This document shows, one piece after another, positions 48,057-60,305 of a stretch of 64,000 bases of DNA. The stretch lies in contig NEEC01000008.1 in assembly GCA_002189035.1 (NCBI GenBank), positions 3,382,357 through 3,446,356 on the forward strand, read 5' to 3'. Positions within the stretch are counted from its first letter, which is position 1; every line of letters begins with the position of its first letter. Source of the DNA: Utricularia gibba. Taxonomy: Eukaryota > Streptophyta > Magnoliopsida > Lamiales > Lentibulariaceae. The translations under genes were made by a program, and so were the position numbers. The notes beneath the pieces are model-generated. The model was not told the origin of the DNA. It was given only the letters and a program-made list of their open reading frames with translations, and did not search any database.

Positions 48057-51000
48057 TCATGAATTCAGCCAGGGGAAGACCTTGGGAGATGATGGCAGTC
48101 GTGCCGTGAGCACTTCGACTCCGGTATCAGTCACCTGAGTAGGGTATTCAGCAAATATAAGATCAATATGCGGGCAACAGAAATTGGGAGGTTGCTGTTG
48201 AATACAACGCATTACCAGGAGGGTGTGCTCAAATTGGGCACTTCGTTTCCCATCAGCTGTTACGGCTGTCCAGCCATCCGGCCACATTCGGTCACGCCAC
48301 ACTCCTACCAAGAGGTGATAAAGGAGATGAATGGAGACATCAAGAAGCACTTTCTCAATATGAATTGGATTCGATTCTGATATGAAAACCGAGAACAAAG
48401 CGTGAAACTATGAGGAAGTACCAGAATTAATCATTGGTTCTATCGTAAATGTCTGGCCAGCCTTCATCACTCCGGCAGCTTTATTTCCTATTTGCGTGTT
48501 AAGTTCCGACATTGCAAGTTAAAGCAAAGATCATATAAATCGGAATTCATAAGAACAATTTTCATCAAAGAAAGTGAGATTATTCAGCGGATACGTGCAT
48601 AATGTGGTATATTAGGCGCGCAATGGAAAAGCTCCCCAATACCATGGCCGCAGTATGATTTCACCTGAATTTTAAAACAAAGGATGTGATTATACGATGG
48701 CAATAATTAAACAAGCAATGGGAAATAAAGAAGCCGGTGAAATGTTTACCACTGAGAACCCAGACATAGTAGCATGGCGGTTAATAACCTCCCCTACTTC
48801 CCGAAATCGCACTCCAGGTTTGACTGATAAGTGCAGAATACAAATGATAGGATTGAATGTTCAGAATTATTGCTTTTGGAGAGAAATATTGAAAATTCAA
48901 GGGTGGTGGAAGGAGTAGAACTTAAGAGGTATTGAATCTGCACACTCACCAATTGCTATTGCTTTCTCTAAGCATTCATAAGTACATTGGACCAATCGTA
49001 AAGATTCTTCATCCACATTACCCACGAAGAAAGTCTCATTCAAGTCACCTGGATATCCATACGACAAAAGAAGCAAATATCAAACTTTAAGCCATACACA
49101 TCCCAAAATGACTTCCAAGTTATGATTACCATGCACCCCTTTGTAACACACAGTAACATCAACATTGACAATGTCACCATCCTCCAATTTCCTGATTAAT
49201 TAATGAGACGCAAGGGGTTACAGCTATCATCAAGGGTGTTAATGCACATAAATGGATTCCTATACCAAACTTTTTACTTGAAATCATGCAAGAAAATAAA
49301 AATGTTCATTCAACATTAACTTGAGGGAAAACCAACAGCTTCATACATCATTACAAGTCACGGGCTTGTGTTTATAAGATACCTTGCATCCGGAATCCCA
49401 TGGCAAATGACTTCATTTACTGACCTGAAAAGAAACAAGAACATTTTCTCAAATTACGCGATGATAGAAGAAACAATAAAAAGATAAGAAAAAAATTAAC
49501 GAGTACCTACGTGCAGCAAGATTTTGGGAAAAAGTGATAATTCAGTGGAGATGGATATCCTCCTGCCAGATTTCAAATTGAAAATAAAAATCAACATATT
49601 GCACAACAAAATTACCTATCCTATGTCCTTCATGTCCATCACTATTATTAGCAGTTAGTTCATCACGACTCCAATATCATAATTTCTTCATGATCATCTC
49701 AATGCATCACAAACCAGATTCTCTTAGCAATGTTTCACCCAAACCCATTTCGTAAACTACTTCATGATGCTAAATAAAAACAGCCTAGACTATATCTGAA
49801 ATAGTAAGGAATGAGATACCAGCAGCTATTGTTGCATCATGTACCACAGCATCAATTTCATCTGTAGTAATTCCAGGACGAATAATACGAGCTGCAGCGT
49901 CCAAAACTTCCCTTGCAATCTGGAAGAATCAATACAATCATATTTAAAGTAAAAATCATATGCCGGTTGAAAAAGAAACGAAAACAAATCTCATATTTCT
50001 ATTGCAAATCTACGGGACATTCAAACTACTTTGTGTAAGGAGCAGTAGGTAGCTCACTCTGCAAGTTTCACGCATTCTTTGAATTTGCTCCGGAGTTTTA
50101 ATCTTCCAGAAGGGAGGAAAACAGGTTTTAGGTAACAGTCTTTCACAACGAAAAAAATAAAGTATATCATGTTCATAAAAACAACGGTACCTCAACAACA
50201 TGCTGCAAGTCACTGTTTGGTTCAATTTTCGGAATTCCCTGATTGACACAAAGAAATAGCTAGGTATTGAACACCATATCCAAGCAGACAGAATAATCGA
50301 ACAATCTTGTATTCCCACATTCTCAATTATTCCTTCAATGCCTTTTAGAGATGAATACTCACATCAATTGCCCAGTCAGGGCGCTCAATGTGATCTGGTA
50401 CCAGCCGCCCTTTTGATATTGGATACGGTCTTAATGATCTGCAGTAACAACAGTGCAAAAAAAATATAGATCAAATGAAAAAGGATAGAATGGCACGTAT
50501 GCATACGAAAGAAATTTAAACATCAGAATTTTTGCAAAAGAATAAATTAACTGAAGGAAACTCTAACTTACAGCCACTGAAAAATGTGATTTCATTTACA
50601 TGTAGACACTACTGAAGAGAAAGAAGGCAAGAACAACCAATATAGAAGTGGCTAGTACCCTGTCCAATCAAACTGCGGAAGTTTAGCTGTGCGGGCCTGT
50701 CCCTTCCTTAAGCAATATAACCACCCATCGTTGGGATTGCTTATATTCTGATCTCCTTGACTTTCAGATACAGTGGAAGATTTTGGCTTCACGTGAACAG
50801 ATTTATGTGAAGTCCAAGACTCCTTGAAGCAATCTTGAGAACTGCACGATAAAACCTTGGCATCAAGAGGTGCTAGGAGCATCTATTATACATCAATGTT
50901 GATTTCGACTTAGTTGTTAACCAAGAATAAGTTTCAGTGGTATACCTTTGACTTAAAATTCAACAATAAAATGCAGTCTACTCATATTTACACGAATGAA

Positions 51001-51273
51001 TTCATAGCAATGTACCAGAAAGCAGCATCTTCACGGGGCAGCTTTAGTTCAACGCACTTCGGGCATCTGTAAAGAAAATAACATTAAATATTAGAAGTTT
51101 CCACTTCTTTCATAGGAAACGCAAGTTTCTAACTTGCATTGACCTGCTGAAGAACCGCAAAGAATCACACACAAAAGAAAGAACGCAACAAATACATACT
51201 GAAGATGAGCAGGTTTGCCGCATTTAGCACACGCCAGCGTTGCACTCTGCGCTGAACCGGATTCACCCGCCAT
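48057..51273 (-). CDS. MAP1A: Methionine aminopeptidase 1A (cytosolic MetAP1)
   Basis: Sixteen exons: 51200-51273, 51016-51066, 50659-50841, 50363-50438, 50191-50238, 50058-50102, 49820-49919, 49511-49562, 49383-49424, 49130-49191, 48950-49048, 48750-48823, 48595-48664, 48422-48487, 48216-48304, 48057-48134; 402 residues, frame intact. The N-terminal zinc-finger region has [20 protein letters not shown] and [18 protein letters not shown] (a C6H2-type, ribosome-associating domain). The pita-bread catalytic core follows: [39 protein letters not shown] (the two Asp metal ligands), [19 protein letters not shown] (His), TFTIEPMI (Glu) and [10 protein letters not shown] (Glu). It removes initiator Met from nascent cytosolic proteins. 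All five metal ligands are present. Start ATG 51273 gives [19 protein letters not shown], normal for MAP1A. Confidence 0.93.
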
Positions 51274-52186
51274 CTCTTCAAGAAATGATTGAAATTACGA
51301 ATAAGAGACATTATTACCAAACATCAAAATGTCCCCAAGCTTGACACGCACACCGCCCATCACCAGTAAAAAGAACACCACCAATTAGAAAAGCGCCATA
51401 GCCCGTACCTGGATTCGTAGTAATTCAAGCGGATGTCTGAGAATTAGGGTTCTCCTGCGAGCTCTGCGGGGCAGAAAAATTACACGTCCGGAGTATTTGC
51501 TACTTCCACTCCTAGTTTCCTCTTTACCACTACTCTCTTTTTTTATTCCTTTTTTAATATTAAAAAGCATTACAACTCTCCCCTCCAATAAAATTAGTAA
51601 ATCAATTTTAACACGCAACTGTACGGAAAACGTGTTGGCAAATTAATAATAGTGATCAAATTTCTAACTTTAATAGAATCAGAAATTATTAAAAAACTGT
51701 AATTCATAAAAATTATCAACAAATACAATATATGAGTAATTAAAATATTCAATAGATTAAATTAGTATGAGGAGAAGTGATCCATCTAATCCACTAAATA
51801 CCAACAAATAATATAAAATAAATATCACAAAAATTTTATAATCATCGTTAATCAAACTCGTCATATGGACAGGGTTTGGACTCGGGTTGCGCTTGTCGGG
51901 TTTGCCCCAAATCCATTTCACTCATGATGCAATATAAATTTGATTTCTAACTGATATTGCAATTCGATTTTTCATATAATTAATTCCAAATTTATTTTCC
52001 ATTTCAAATTCATTTTTGAAAGGTTGAAGGAGGGGTTTAGTGATTTTGGATTTGCACGCCTACGGTGCGCCATGACTCATCCTCGCCGTCTCCCACTTTT
52101 CTTGTAATTCTTCTTCTCCTTTTAACAAGAAATGGTCTGCGACACGAGGGATTGAATTGACAGGTATACCAAAAAGCGAACTATTT
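51274..52186. other. METAP1A upstream region and AT-rich spacer
   Basis: METAP1A promoter and leader (first 250 bases), then AT-rich spacer and the SAUR 3' region. No gene or repeat recognised. Confidence 0.45.
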
Positions 52187-52696
52187 TCAAACGTTTTCGA
52201 TGGTCGTCTTCTTCGTGCATATCCTCTTCCATCTCCAGGCCTTGTGGCAGCTCTGCACCGCCCGGATCCGGCTTCGCACCGATTCGAACTCGGAGATCCG
52301 GCAGGGTATCGTTATCCCGCCCGGATGATTATACCCGAATTCCTTTTCGGATTCCTTGAGCAGGTCCCAGAAGAAGGGGTGGTTGAAGTACACAACCGGC
52401 ACGAAAACTTTCTGGAAGTCGTCATCCTCCTCCCCAACGTAAACTGCTATTTGCCCTTTTGGGGCTGGAGGAGGTAACCCGATCCGGCTATATTTCGGGC
52501 CGGGTAGATGTTTCCCGGTCAGGACTGCTTTAAACCTGGCTCTCAGGCGATTGATGAGCTCTGAAAAGGCGTTGCGGTGTGACTCCTGCGCAGGCTCTAG
52601 ACGGCGATAGCCTTTCGAGGAGCATCCGCGTCGGGAAAATCGCCGGAGAAGAGTGGAGATGCGGCGTTTAATGAAAAAGACCCGTGTCCTTCCCAT
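52187..52696 (-). CDS. SAUR (small auxin-up RNA) family protein
   Basis: Intronless, 169 residues, ATG 52696. The conserved SAUR domain reads GQIAVYVGEEDDDFQKVFVP, VVYFNHPFFWDLLKESEKEF and GYNHPGGITIPCRISEFESV. The 80-residue N-terminal extension rich in Arg and Ser (MGRTRVFFIKRRISTLLRRF) is typical of the longer SAUR36/SAUR32-like group. SAUR proteins promote cell expansion by inhibiting PP2C.D phosphatases and so activating plasma-membrane proton pumps; some longer members affect senescence. Which subgroup this is cannot be settled from one sequence. Frame intact. Confidence 0.88.
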   Translation of the reverse strand: MGRTRVFFIKRRISTLLRRFSRRGCSSKGYRRLEPAQESHRNAFSELINRLRARFKAVLTGKHLPGPKYSRIGLPPPAPKGQIAVYVGEEDDDFQKVFVPVVYFNHPFFWDLLKESEKEFGYNHPGGITIPCRISEFESVRSRIRAVQSCHKAWRWKRICTKKTTIENV

Positions 52697-54837
52697 GGTT
52701 CCCGGCGCCGCTGTGGACGTGGTTTCTGTTGTCCCTCGCCGGAAAACTCTCTAAAACAGAGCTCCCTTTGGTCCAACCACAGGGTAGCACCAAAGGCGGG
52801 TTGTGAGACGCCGGGAGAATGGCTGAGACTGAAGCTGCAGATAAACAGGGGCGTGTGGACTTGAAGAATTCAGTAACGAGAAATAACGTGGAAATTTCCG
52901 AAATTGCGGAAATTCATAGCCACGCGTGACCTTCTGATTGGCCGGGTGGACCTACGCCAATTACAAATGATCGATACGTTTTATCATTCTTATAATATAA
53001 ACTAAATGCTCATGTGTGCCAATGTATGATTTAATAATTGATTATTTGATAATATATATGTAAAAAATATATAAATCAATTTCCTTTGGATAAGACGAAA
53101 ATCAAATAGGGCATTCGTACCCCGTTCTTGAATGTTGAAAAAAACCAACACGTGCGTTGAAGCCGTACGCACACCTTGAGGGCCCCACATGAGTACGGAT
53201 CGCGATGCTTTAGCGGAACGAGACACGGCTCTAGATTTTTTCATATCCTCAAAAAAAGGAAAAATCTCCAGCTTCATGTCGGAAAAGTCAACACTCAATA
53301 AGGGAAAATTTGTCGTACGGAAGCGAAATCGTCAACACACGAGTCAATGCGAGGTCTCGCGTCTGGGCTTGTTTAAAAGCCCACCACATCTGGGTCAATT
53401 GATGGGCCACGGCCCACGCACGAGTTTTAATCTTTATTTTATTAATTTTTTAAAAAATGAGGGCCCATTCTGTTTTCTAAATTTTCTGAATTATTTTATT
53501 TAATTTTTGAAAATTTTAATGTTTAACCATTCTGTAGTAAAATCAAAAAAAATTCAAATTCTGTAATTCAAGACATGATCCAATGCATGAAAGAGTTTGG
53601 ACACCATTTCGAGTGTTTTTTAAGAAAAAAAACACTAAAAAAAGGGGAGCAGGTTGGTACCCACTAAGGTACTACACGAAAATTGAATTCGAAAGAGGAG
53701 ACACGGGGAAACCAAAAGGACAATCTGTAAAAGGTGTCGGACACGGCAACATATGCAGTCGCATTCTCAACTTAACACCCTACACCAACTCTTCTGCAAA
53801 TTTGATCAATCCCGTTTTCATATTTTTTTAGATGCGATGTTCATGTCACAACATAAGTGTTCAGTTTCTTTTTCGGACTGCAATGTATAAGATTCGAGCC
53901 GAAGGAACACTAAACTTGCAGCAAGAATCAGTAATGGGGTTCTTGTGTATAAGAGAGGGAGTGACACATAATGAGAGGCCCATGCACACGTCGGTTTCCG
54001 GTTCTCTTTCCGGGCGGCTCTGCGGCGTCTGCTCCTCTGACTGAGTCTCCTCCGATCTCCCATTTCCCGCTGATCCATTCAATCAGTTCCCATTTCCATT
54101 TCCTCCCCAGTATAATTAAATAAATCTCCATGAAATCGGTCCCCACTTGCAGCAACCTTCTCATCATATATAGATACAACCAAGTTTTAAAATCGAAAAT
54201 AAAATGAATTATACAGAAGAAAGTATTATCCAGACAAGCACAGGGTTGAAATCTGAATCTGAGATGTGAGTTTGGAAAGAAAAATCCTAGGAAATAATAC
54301 AAATGAATGGCATTTTAGATTCTGAGGCTTGTTTGAGTGTTGTTGGGTAGCGTGTTTGAGTACAAAAGGATGGATAGGCGAGTTATGTCACTTTGGAAGT
54401 ATTCGCTTTATAATCTTTATTTATTTCCCAGTTGCAGCAAAAGGCTCCAAACCCGGTCGTCGCTTTTCAAAGAAAATGTCTTCCCGGCGGCGGGAGGTGA
54501 ATACAGTTAACTAAGTAACGAAACCAGAGGAACGGACGAAAGAGGGTAATAAGGAAGCTAAACTCGAATTAGGAACATGCACTAGATCTTGTATTTCAAT
54601 GGACAAAGGAGGCTTCTGTTTTCCTTGACTGTCTTGTTGTTCTGCCGCCTGTCTTTTGGTAAACAGAAGCCCAAACACAAAAAACATTCGAAGGAAGATC
54701 AGTGAAAACCCTCATGATTCACACACAGACAGACAAGAAAGAGAAAAACTCTTTCTTTTCAATCTCTGTATATAATCACTTTACTCGCATGCTGTTCCTC
54801 TATCAATCAGTCAAGCCTTCAGGCGTCACACAGCAGA
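52697..54837. promoter_or_regulatory. SAUR / YABBY divergent upstream region
   Basis: Upstream DNA of the SAUR (minus) and of the YABBY gene (plus). It is AT-rich at 52980-53060 and 53430-53570, with moderately complex sequence elsewhere. Some open frames exist (for example 53928-54302 minus) but have no protein similarity and sit in what should be the YABBY promoter. Nothing else assigned. Confidence 0.4.
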
Positions 54838-57429
54838 ATGTCCACTTCTTCTTGTTTTCAACCCGAACAGCTCCCTACCCATCTCCAAGAGAAGCTCTGC
54901 TACGTCAAGTGCACTCTCTGCCAAACCGTCCTCGCGGTAAAGTGTAAACTCCCACCTTAAGATTCTGAGTAGAAGAGTGATAAATTTTTCCTGTCTCTTG
55001 ATGGCTTACGAGATATTCCCAGGTCAGTTAATTGATTTACTTCATAGGTGAGTGTTCCTTGTGTGAGCTTGTTGAAGACGGCGGCGGTTCGTTGCGGCCA
55101 TTGCAGCAACCTATTCTCTTTGAACATGCGGGGAGTTCTTCTTCCTGCTACTCCTAACAATCAGCTCCAGTTTGGGAACTCCTTCCTCACTCCTCACAAC
55201 ATTCCGGTAGAACTAGGGTTTTCAGAGCCCAGAGAAACCTTCACTTTCTTTTTTTATTAAAACAACTCCATTACAGGGGGATTTTCTCACTGCACCGGTG
55301 AACCAGCAGGGTATCCATCAGCAGATCCCCACCCACACGCCGACACCGTTCCGGGGAATCAACGACCAGCTTCCCAAGCCACCCTTGGTTCACAGACGTA
55401 AGCTTCTTTTCCGTTCTCCAGCCATGGCTAAACTTTAAGCTAAACGCACACTTACCGCTGTGATATCTACCTCATTGGCATGTGCTATCTGATGGTTCTT
55501 TCACCATCAAGACACTTCCCTTTATCAAAGCAGTTAATTGGTTCCCAGACAAGAAGATAAAAACTGCTCTTTTTTACTCATCAGCAGTTTTGCCCCATCC
55601 TCAGAAATGGGAGTTTCAATCCTATTCTTCTGATACCCAGATTGTTCATCAACACTTCAGCGTGTCATGACAGCCCTTACAGAAAAAAAAAACCCCTATA
55701 TTTGCTGTTTTTCTCACTAGGGGTTATTTTATGAAGGTGGAATCATAAAATAATGATGGAGAAATGATGGGAAGATGGTAATGACAGTAAACAGTGAAAC
55801 AATAAAAAAAGTGAAAAAAGACAGTGAATTTATTGCTCTTCATAATTTCTTCACTTGTCCCATTTTTTTTTTTTCTGTTTCAGCTCTGGAGAAACGACAA
55901 AGAGTGCCTTCTGCTTACAATCGCTTCATCAAGTAAGCTTCACTCTAACCCAGTTTTGTAACGATTTTCTGAATTCTAAATGAATGAATGTTCATGATAG
56001 GAGCACACTTAAGTGGTATGAAATTCCAAAACCCTAATTTCAAGTTTTTAGAATAATTCTCCAATAATAATTTAGTATCATTTATGCTAAAGAAATCGAA
56101 TGGATTCAGAAAAAACAGTAGAATGCTAAATCCCACCAAGTGTCCTGGGGTGTGGAATGGCAGCCTTAGGAGCGTCTTTTCAGGCTCCTTGATGCAATGA
56201 AAGCCCGAGTGTTGGGAGAGGAAAAAATTAGTGAAATACATCTTTATGTATTTTTATTTGCAAAATACATCCTTTTGTATTGAGTTAGGAAAATACATCA
56301 TTTTACATTAATTGCACCGGTCGACACTCGCCGCTGATCTCCGCCTTGTAATACTGAATCAAATCTCGGAGTTGGCTCACTTTCGTGAAGTAATGCACAC
56401 CGTAGACTTCGACTGACGGGTGCCTCTACGGCCCCCAAAGTTGAGAGAACTCCAGAGGAACATTTCGTGGTCATCCCAAAACCAATAGATTGCACGGCGT
56501 CGCCGGAGAACTTCGGCGGTGTACCTCACTTCCGAAGCAGACATACGGCTACTGACAGCGGTGAAATTCTACGACGCATAGTATAAAAGGCATGGGCAAC
56601 AGATCCAGGAAGCGACGAATCATCTCGTATGACGGACGTCGCAGGTCTGGCTTAAACATAAAGCCTGGCCGAAGAAGATGATAACCTTCAGCACCGCGTG
56701 GTGCTAGGCGGCAATGGTGGGGCCAGATTTCTGGACCGGCGGGTGAATGACGATGAACTTGGCGGACTTCATTCCAAATACGACGGAGTCAACAGCAATC
56801 GCAGTCGATTTAGTAAAATTATGTATTTTACTAACTTAATACAAGAAGATGTATTTTGCAAACAAAAAATGCAAAAAGATGTATATCACCAACTCAGCCG
56901 TTGGGAGAGAAAGGTTTCAGACAGGTGAACCCTAAAGGCGTCTGTTGACAAAAGAACCCTTTTTCGACTTTTTGCAGAGAGGAGATTCAACGAATCAAAG
57001 CTGGAAACCCAGATATCAGTCACAGAGAAGCTTTCAGCGCCGCTGCCAAAAACGTACGCCACCACTCCATTTAACAACAACAGTCGCCCTACTAAACCCT
57101 AGGGCTTCCTTTTCGTTTTCTCCTAACCCTGATTCGCCCTTTCCCGTGCTCATCTGTTCTAACCATGATTAGTTTGGAATATTCGTGTTCTTCTCCATTG
57201 TTGCTGCAGTGGGCTCATTTCCCTCACATTCAGTTCGGTGGCACGCCCGATCCGCCAGTGAAGAAGCCGGATGTCTGCCAACAGGTACCTATACATCTCG
57301 TAACAATGCGACTTCCGATCGATCGGTATCCGAATTATCCGACGTGCAAATGCTGTGCAGGATGGAGATGATGCGATGGCGAAAGGAGGTATCCTCGCCC
57401 CCGAAACCAACATCGGAATATCACCGTAG
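54838..57429 (+). CDS. FIL: YABBY transcription factor of the FIL/YAB3 group
   Basis: Seven exons: 54838-54936, 55048-55206, 55277-55397, 55884-55932, 56978-57053, 57210-57284, 57361-57429; 215 residues, frame intact. The N-terminal C2C2 zinc finger is formed by [18 protein letters not shown] and [17 protein letters not shown] variable linker follows ([27 protein letters not shown]), then the HMG-like YABBY domain [51 protein letters not shown]. The ending [20 protein letters not shown] matches FIL/YAB1-type C-termini better than YAB2, YAB5, CRC or INO. FIL-type YABBYs specify abaxial identity of leaves and floral organs. Intron 4 (55933-56977) is enlarged by a Mutator-like element (56221-56899), which lies cleanly between splice sites. 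Confidence 0.92.
56211..56220. repeat. Target-site duplication, left, of MULE copy 1
   Basis: GTTGGGAGAG, identical to 56900-56909. Confidence 0.85.
56221..56899 (-). mobile_element. Non-autonomous Mutator-like element (MULE), copy 1, in YABBY intron 4
   Basis: 679 bp element flanked by perfect 10 bp target-site duplications (GTTGGGAGAG at 56211-56220 and 56900-56909). Terminal inverted repeats of 86-87 bp (56221-56306 and 56813-56899) share blocks such as ATACATCTTT, TTTGCAAAATACATC and AAAATACAT. The interior is GC-richer and lacks a transposase; it holds an open frame (minus strand 56298-56495 reversed relative to copy 2) also found in copy 2. Long TIRs and a duplication of 10 bp (usual range 8-11) are the marks of Mutator-superfamily elements. 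The strand given is relative to copy 2. Confidence 0.85.
56900..56909. repeat. Target-site duplication, right, of MULE copy 1
   Basis: GTTGGGAGAG, identical to 56211-56220. Confidence 0.85.
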
Positions 57430-59598
57430 AAAATTTCGACTCGTGTTGTTGCTAATGTGGTTAGGGTTTCTTCTTAGTCAACTACCTTGTCAACTTCCCA
57501 TATCGTCCCTAATCAGACGTTTGTTTTGTCTCTCAAATTGCATAAGGATTGCGGGGAGTAAAAAGTTGAGGAGATTGGGCTGTTCCTTTTGGGCCAAGCC
57601 CAGAAATGGGTTAGCCCATGCACGTCAATCCATGTAATGATTTTAAATACATTTCACTTCATTGAATGCTTGGTTGATGAAGCAGGAAAAAATAAGTTTA
57701 ATTTATTTGAATTTAAGTAAATATGATGTATAAGAATTAGTTTTTTAGATTGTATTTAGTTAATATTAGTATAAATAATATTAAATAAAATAAAGTAAAG
57801 TGTAGTTTTACATAAACTATTGTATAAAGATTTTTTTTTAAAAAAAAAAACCTCATAATTCAAGTTTAATTTAAACACATGAAGTAAACATGGTACAATT
57901 TGGAATTTTACCTTTAAACCCCTATCACTACCATAAATCAAATATTACCATAGGGTAACTATGACTTTGGGATGAGAATTGGAAAGGAGGAAGAATCCTT
58001 TCATTTTTATTATAATAATGTTGCATTGAATTGAAGTTAGGTTATATAGCATAGACTAGTTGTTTAAGCATCAAAGTACAATGAACTAGTAACTAATTTA
58101 TTCTTGCCTACCGCTTACTAGTTTGCATTCCAACACTTTGTTTTTGTTACATATTCGTTTCATATTATTTGCAGCAAAATAACTAGTTAACTTAGCCAAG
58201 CGATAGCATCATGCGTTTAGAAAAGGCATCAAGTGTAACATTGCTAGCATTCATAGCGGATCAAGTCAATACAAACAATGTATCATTTTACCTTGATTAA
58301 AATATTGAAAAATCGAATCTGAGACTAATTTTACCATGGCCCGACCCATCGGTTATTGATGAAGAATAAGATGAGATTGATTAAAATGACTATTTAAATC
58401 TTGTACGAAGTCTTTTCTTAAATATGATGGAGTATTTTTATAGTAATTCTAAAATTAAATATGTTTGATCTAGAATAATCCAAGGATATATGATCTTATG
58501 GGAATGCAGAACAAAAATGAAAAAAAATGTAAAATTATGTAATATCGTGCAAGGTGGGTATAAGTCATTACATTAATAATCTAAAAATTATTGAAACGAA
58601 TTTTAAAAAGTTTTTGATTTAAAACGAACTAGATCTAATCTCAAATCTTAAAACATTGGGCATTGAAATGGACATGTCAATTTTTTATTTCAAAAATTTG
58701 AGTTTTTGTTTCTTTTTATTGAGATAATATAAAAGAATAAACAGATTTTATTTTTTTGCATCTTTATAAAAGACAATAATAATAAAAAAGAATTTATTAT
58801 TTTATATACAATTACATTTATGCCCCTGAAAATGTTTAAAGCGATGTGCACGTCCCTCCGAATTGACCAAAGAGTCCCCCCACCCTCCCGGCCCCAGCAC
58901 TCCTTTTATTGCCTTTTCTGGAGCTTTTACTCTGGTGCTCGAGCGACCGAAAGAGACGTTGAAATAAGTAATCATTTGGAAAATAAAAAATCATTATTTG
59001 AATTTTCCCTAAAATAAAAAATCAATTGTATTGTTTCTAATTTGACGCATTAAAAAACCACCCAATATTAATACAAATATTTGTTACTTAATTCAAATAA
59101 ATAATATAGTTAAATAATTCCCTTGATATTTTTAAATAACGAAAACCAAAACCAAGGCCTTCCCTTTCGCTTTCTTGCCGTCAGAATCGGAGAAGCACCA
59201 GGACAGCAGTGTGTAATTATCAGAATACCCCTGAGGCGATGCGCAGTGTGTTGCGGAGAGACCGAGGGGTAGTTTCGGGAGCCCGGGGGTTCGATTCTTC
59301 CTGCCAGTTCAGGGCTCCGATGCAGCGTTGGTCTCTGTAGAAAACTACAGTCGAAAAGCAACCATCTCCCTGGGGCAACGCCCCTTCCACGCGTGCACCC
59401 CACGACCCTTTTTCTTGAAAAATGAAGTTTGAATTCCAGAACGTTGCGGATTGGATTTGAAAGCCCAGTACTGTGGAGCAAGAAAAGATCCGGTGAGCCT
59501 GGGGGAGCGAGTGTTCGAAAAAAAATGGAGAGAATCGCGTGGGAGCACGGTAGAGAGATGCGTGTGGGCCTGCGAGGAGATAATGAAGAAGTCTAGCA
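57430..59598. other. AT-rich intergenic region between YABBY and GRAS loci
   Basis: YABBY 3' UTR, then about 1.2 kb of AT-rich DNA without coding sequence. From about 58840 to 59598 base composition rises, and the stretch 59400-59598 could be distal GRAS leader or promoter now separated from the gene by the second MULE. Open frames on the minus strand here (59110-59651) run into the MULE and show no family similarity. Confidence 0.4.
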
Positions 59599-59608
59599 GG
59601 AGGATAAG
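59599..59608. repeat. Target-site duplication, left, of MULE copy 2
   Basis: GGAGGATAAG, identical to 60296-60305. Confidence 0.85.
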
Positions 59609-60295
59609 GGCTGAGTTGGTGATATACATCTTTTTGCATTTTTGTTTGCAAAATACATCTTATTGTATTAAGTTAGTAAAATACATAATTTTACTAAATC
59701 GACTGCGATTGCTGTTGACTCCGTCGCATTTGGAATGAAGTCCGCCAAGTTCATCGTCATTCACCCGCCGGTCCAGAAATCTGGCCCCACCATTGCCGCC
59801 TAGCACCACGCGGTGCTGAAGGTTATCATCTTCTTCGGCCAGGCTTTATGTTTAAGCCAGACCTGCGACGTCCGTCATACGAGATGATTCGTCGCTTCCT
59901 GGATCTGTTGCCCATGCCCTTTTATACTATGCGTCGTAGAATTTCACCGCTGTCAGTAGCCGTATGTCTGCTTCGGAAGTGAGGTACACCGCCGAAGTTC
60001 TCCGGCGACGCCCGCCGCCGTGCAATCTATTGGTTTTTGGGATGACCCACGAAATGTTCCTCTGGAGTTCTCTCAACTTTGGGGCCGTAGAGGCACCCGT
60101 CAGTCGAAGTCTACGGTGTGCATTACTTCACGAAAGTGAGCCAACTCCGAGATTTGATTCAGTATTACAAGGCGGAGATCAGCGGCGAGTGTCGACCGGT
60201 GCAATTAATGTAAAATGATGTATTTTACTAACTCAATACAAAAGGATGTATTTTGCAAATAAAAAATACATAAAGATGTATTTCACTAATTTTTC
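59609..60295 (+). mobile_element. Non-autonomous Mutator-like element (MULE), copy 2, upstream of the GRAS gene
   Basis: 687 bp, inverted with respect to copy 1 and highly similar along its whole length, with a few small indels (for example one extra C in GATGACCCACG). It has 86 bp terminal inverted repeats (59609-59694 and 60210-60295) and perfect 10 bp target-site duplications. The right end is about 250 bp from the GRAS start codon. No transposase inside. The open frame 59964-60218 shares its last 55 or so residues with the frame in copy 1, including [20 protein letters not shown]. Confidence 0.85.
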
Positions 60296-60305
60296 GGAGG
60301 ATAAG
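60296..60305. repeat. Target-site duplication, right, of MULE copy 2
   Basis: GGAGGATAAG, identical to 59599-59608. Confidence 0.85.

Noticed and set aside
53928-54302. 124-codon minus-strand frame in the YABBY upstream region
   Set aside because: No similarity, no splice support, and it sits where the YABBY promoter should be.
59270-59310. A GGTTCGATTC-like T-arm motif suggesting a tRNA gene
   Set aside because: The flanking sequence does not fold into D, anticodon and acceptor arms, and there is no matching A box at the right spacing.
59110-59651. Overlapping minus-strand open frames of 94-143 codons
   Set aside because: They run into the left end of the second MULE, disagree in frame, and have no conserved motif.
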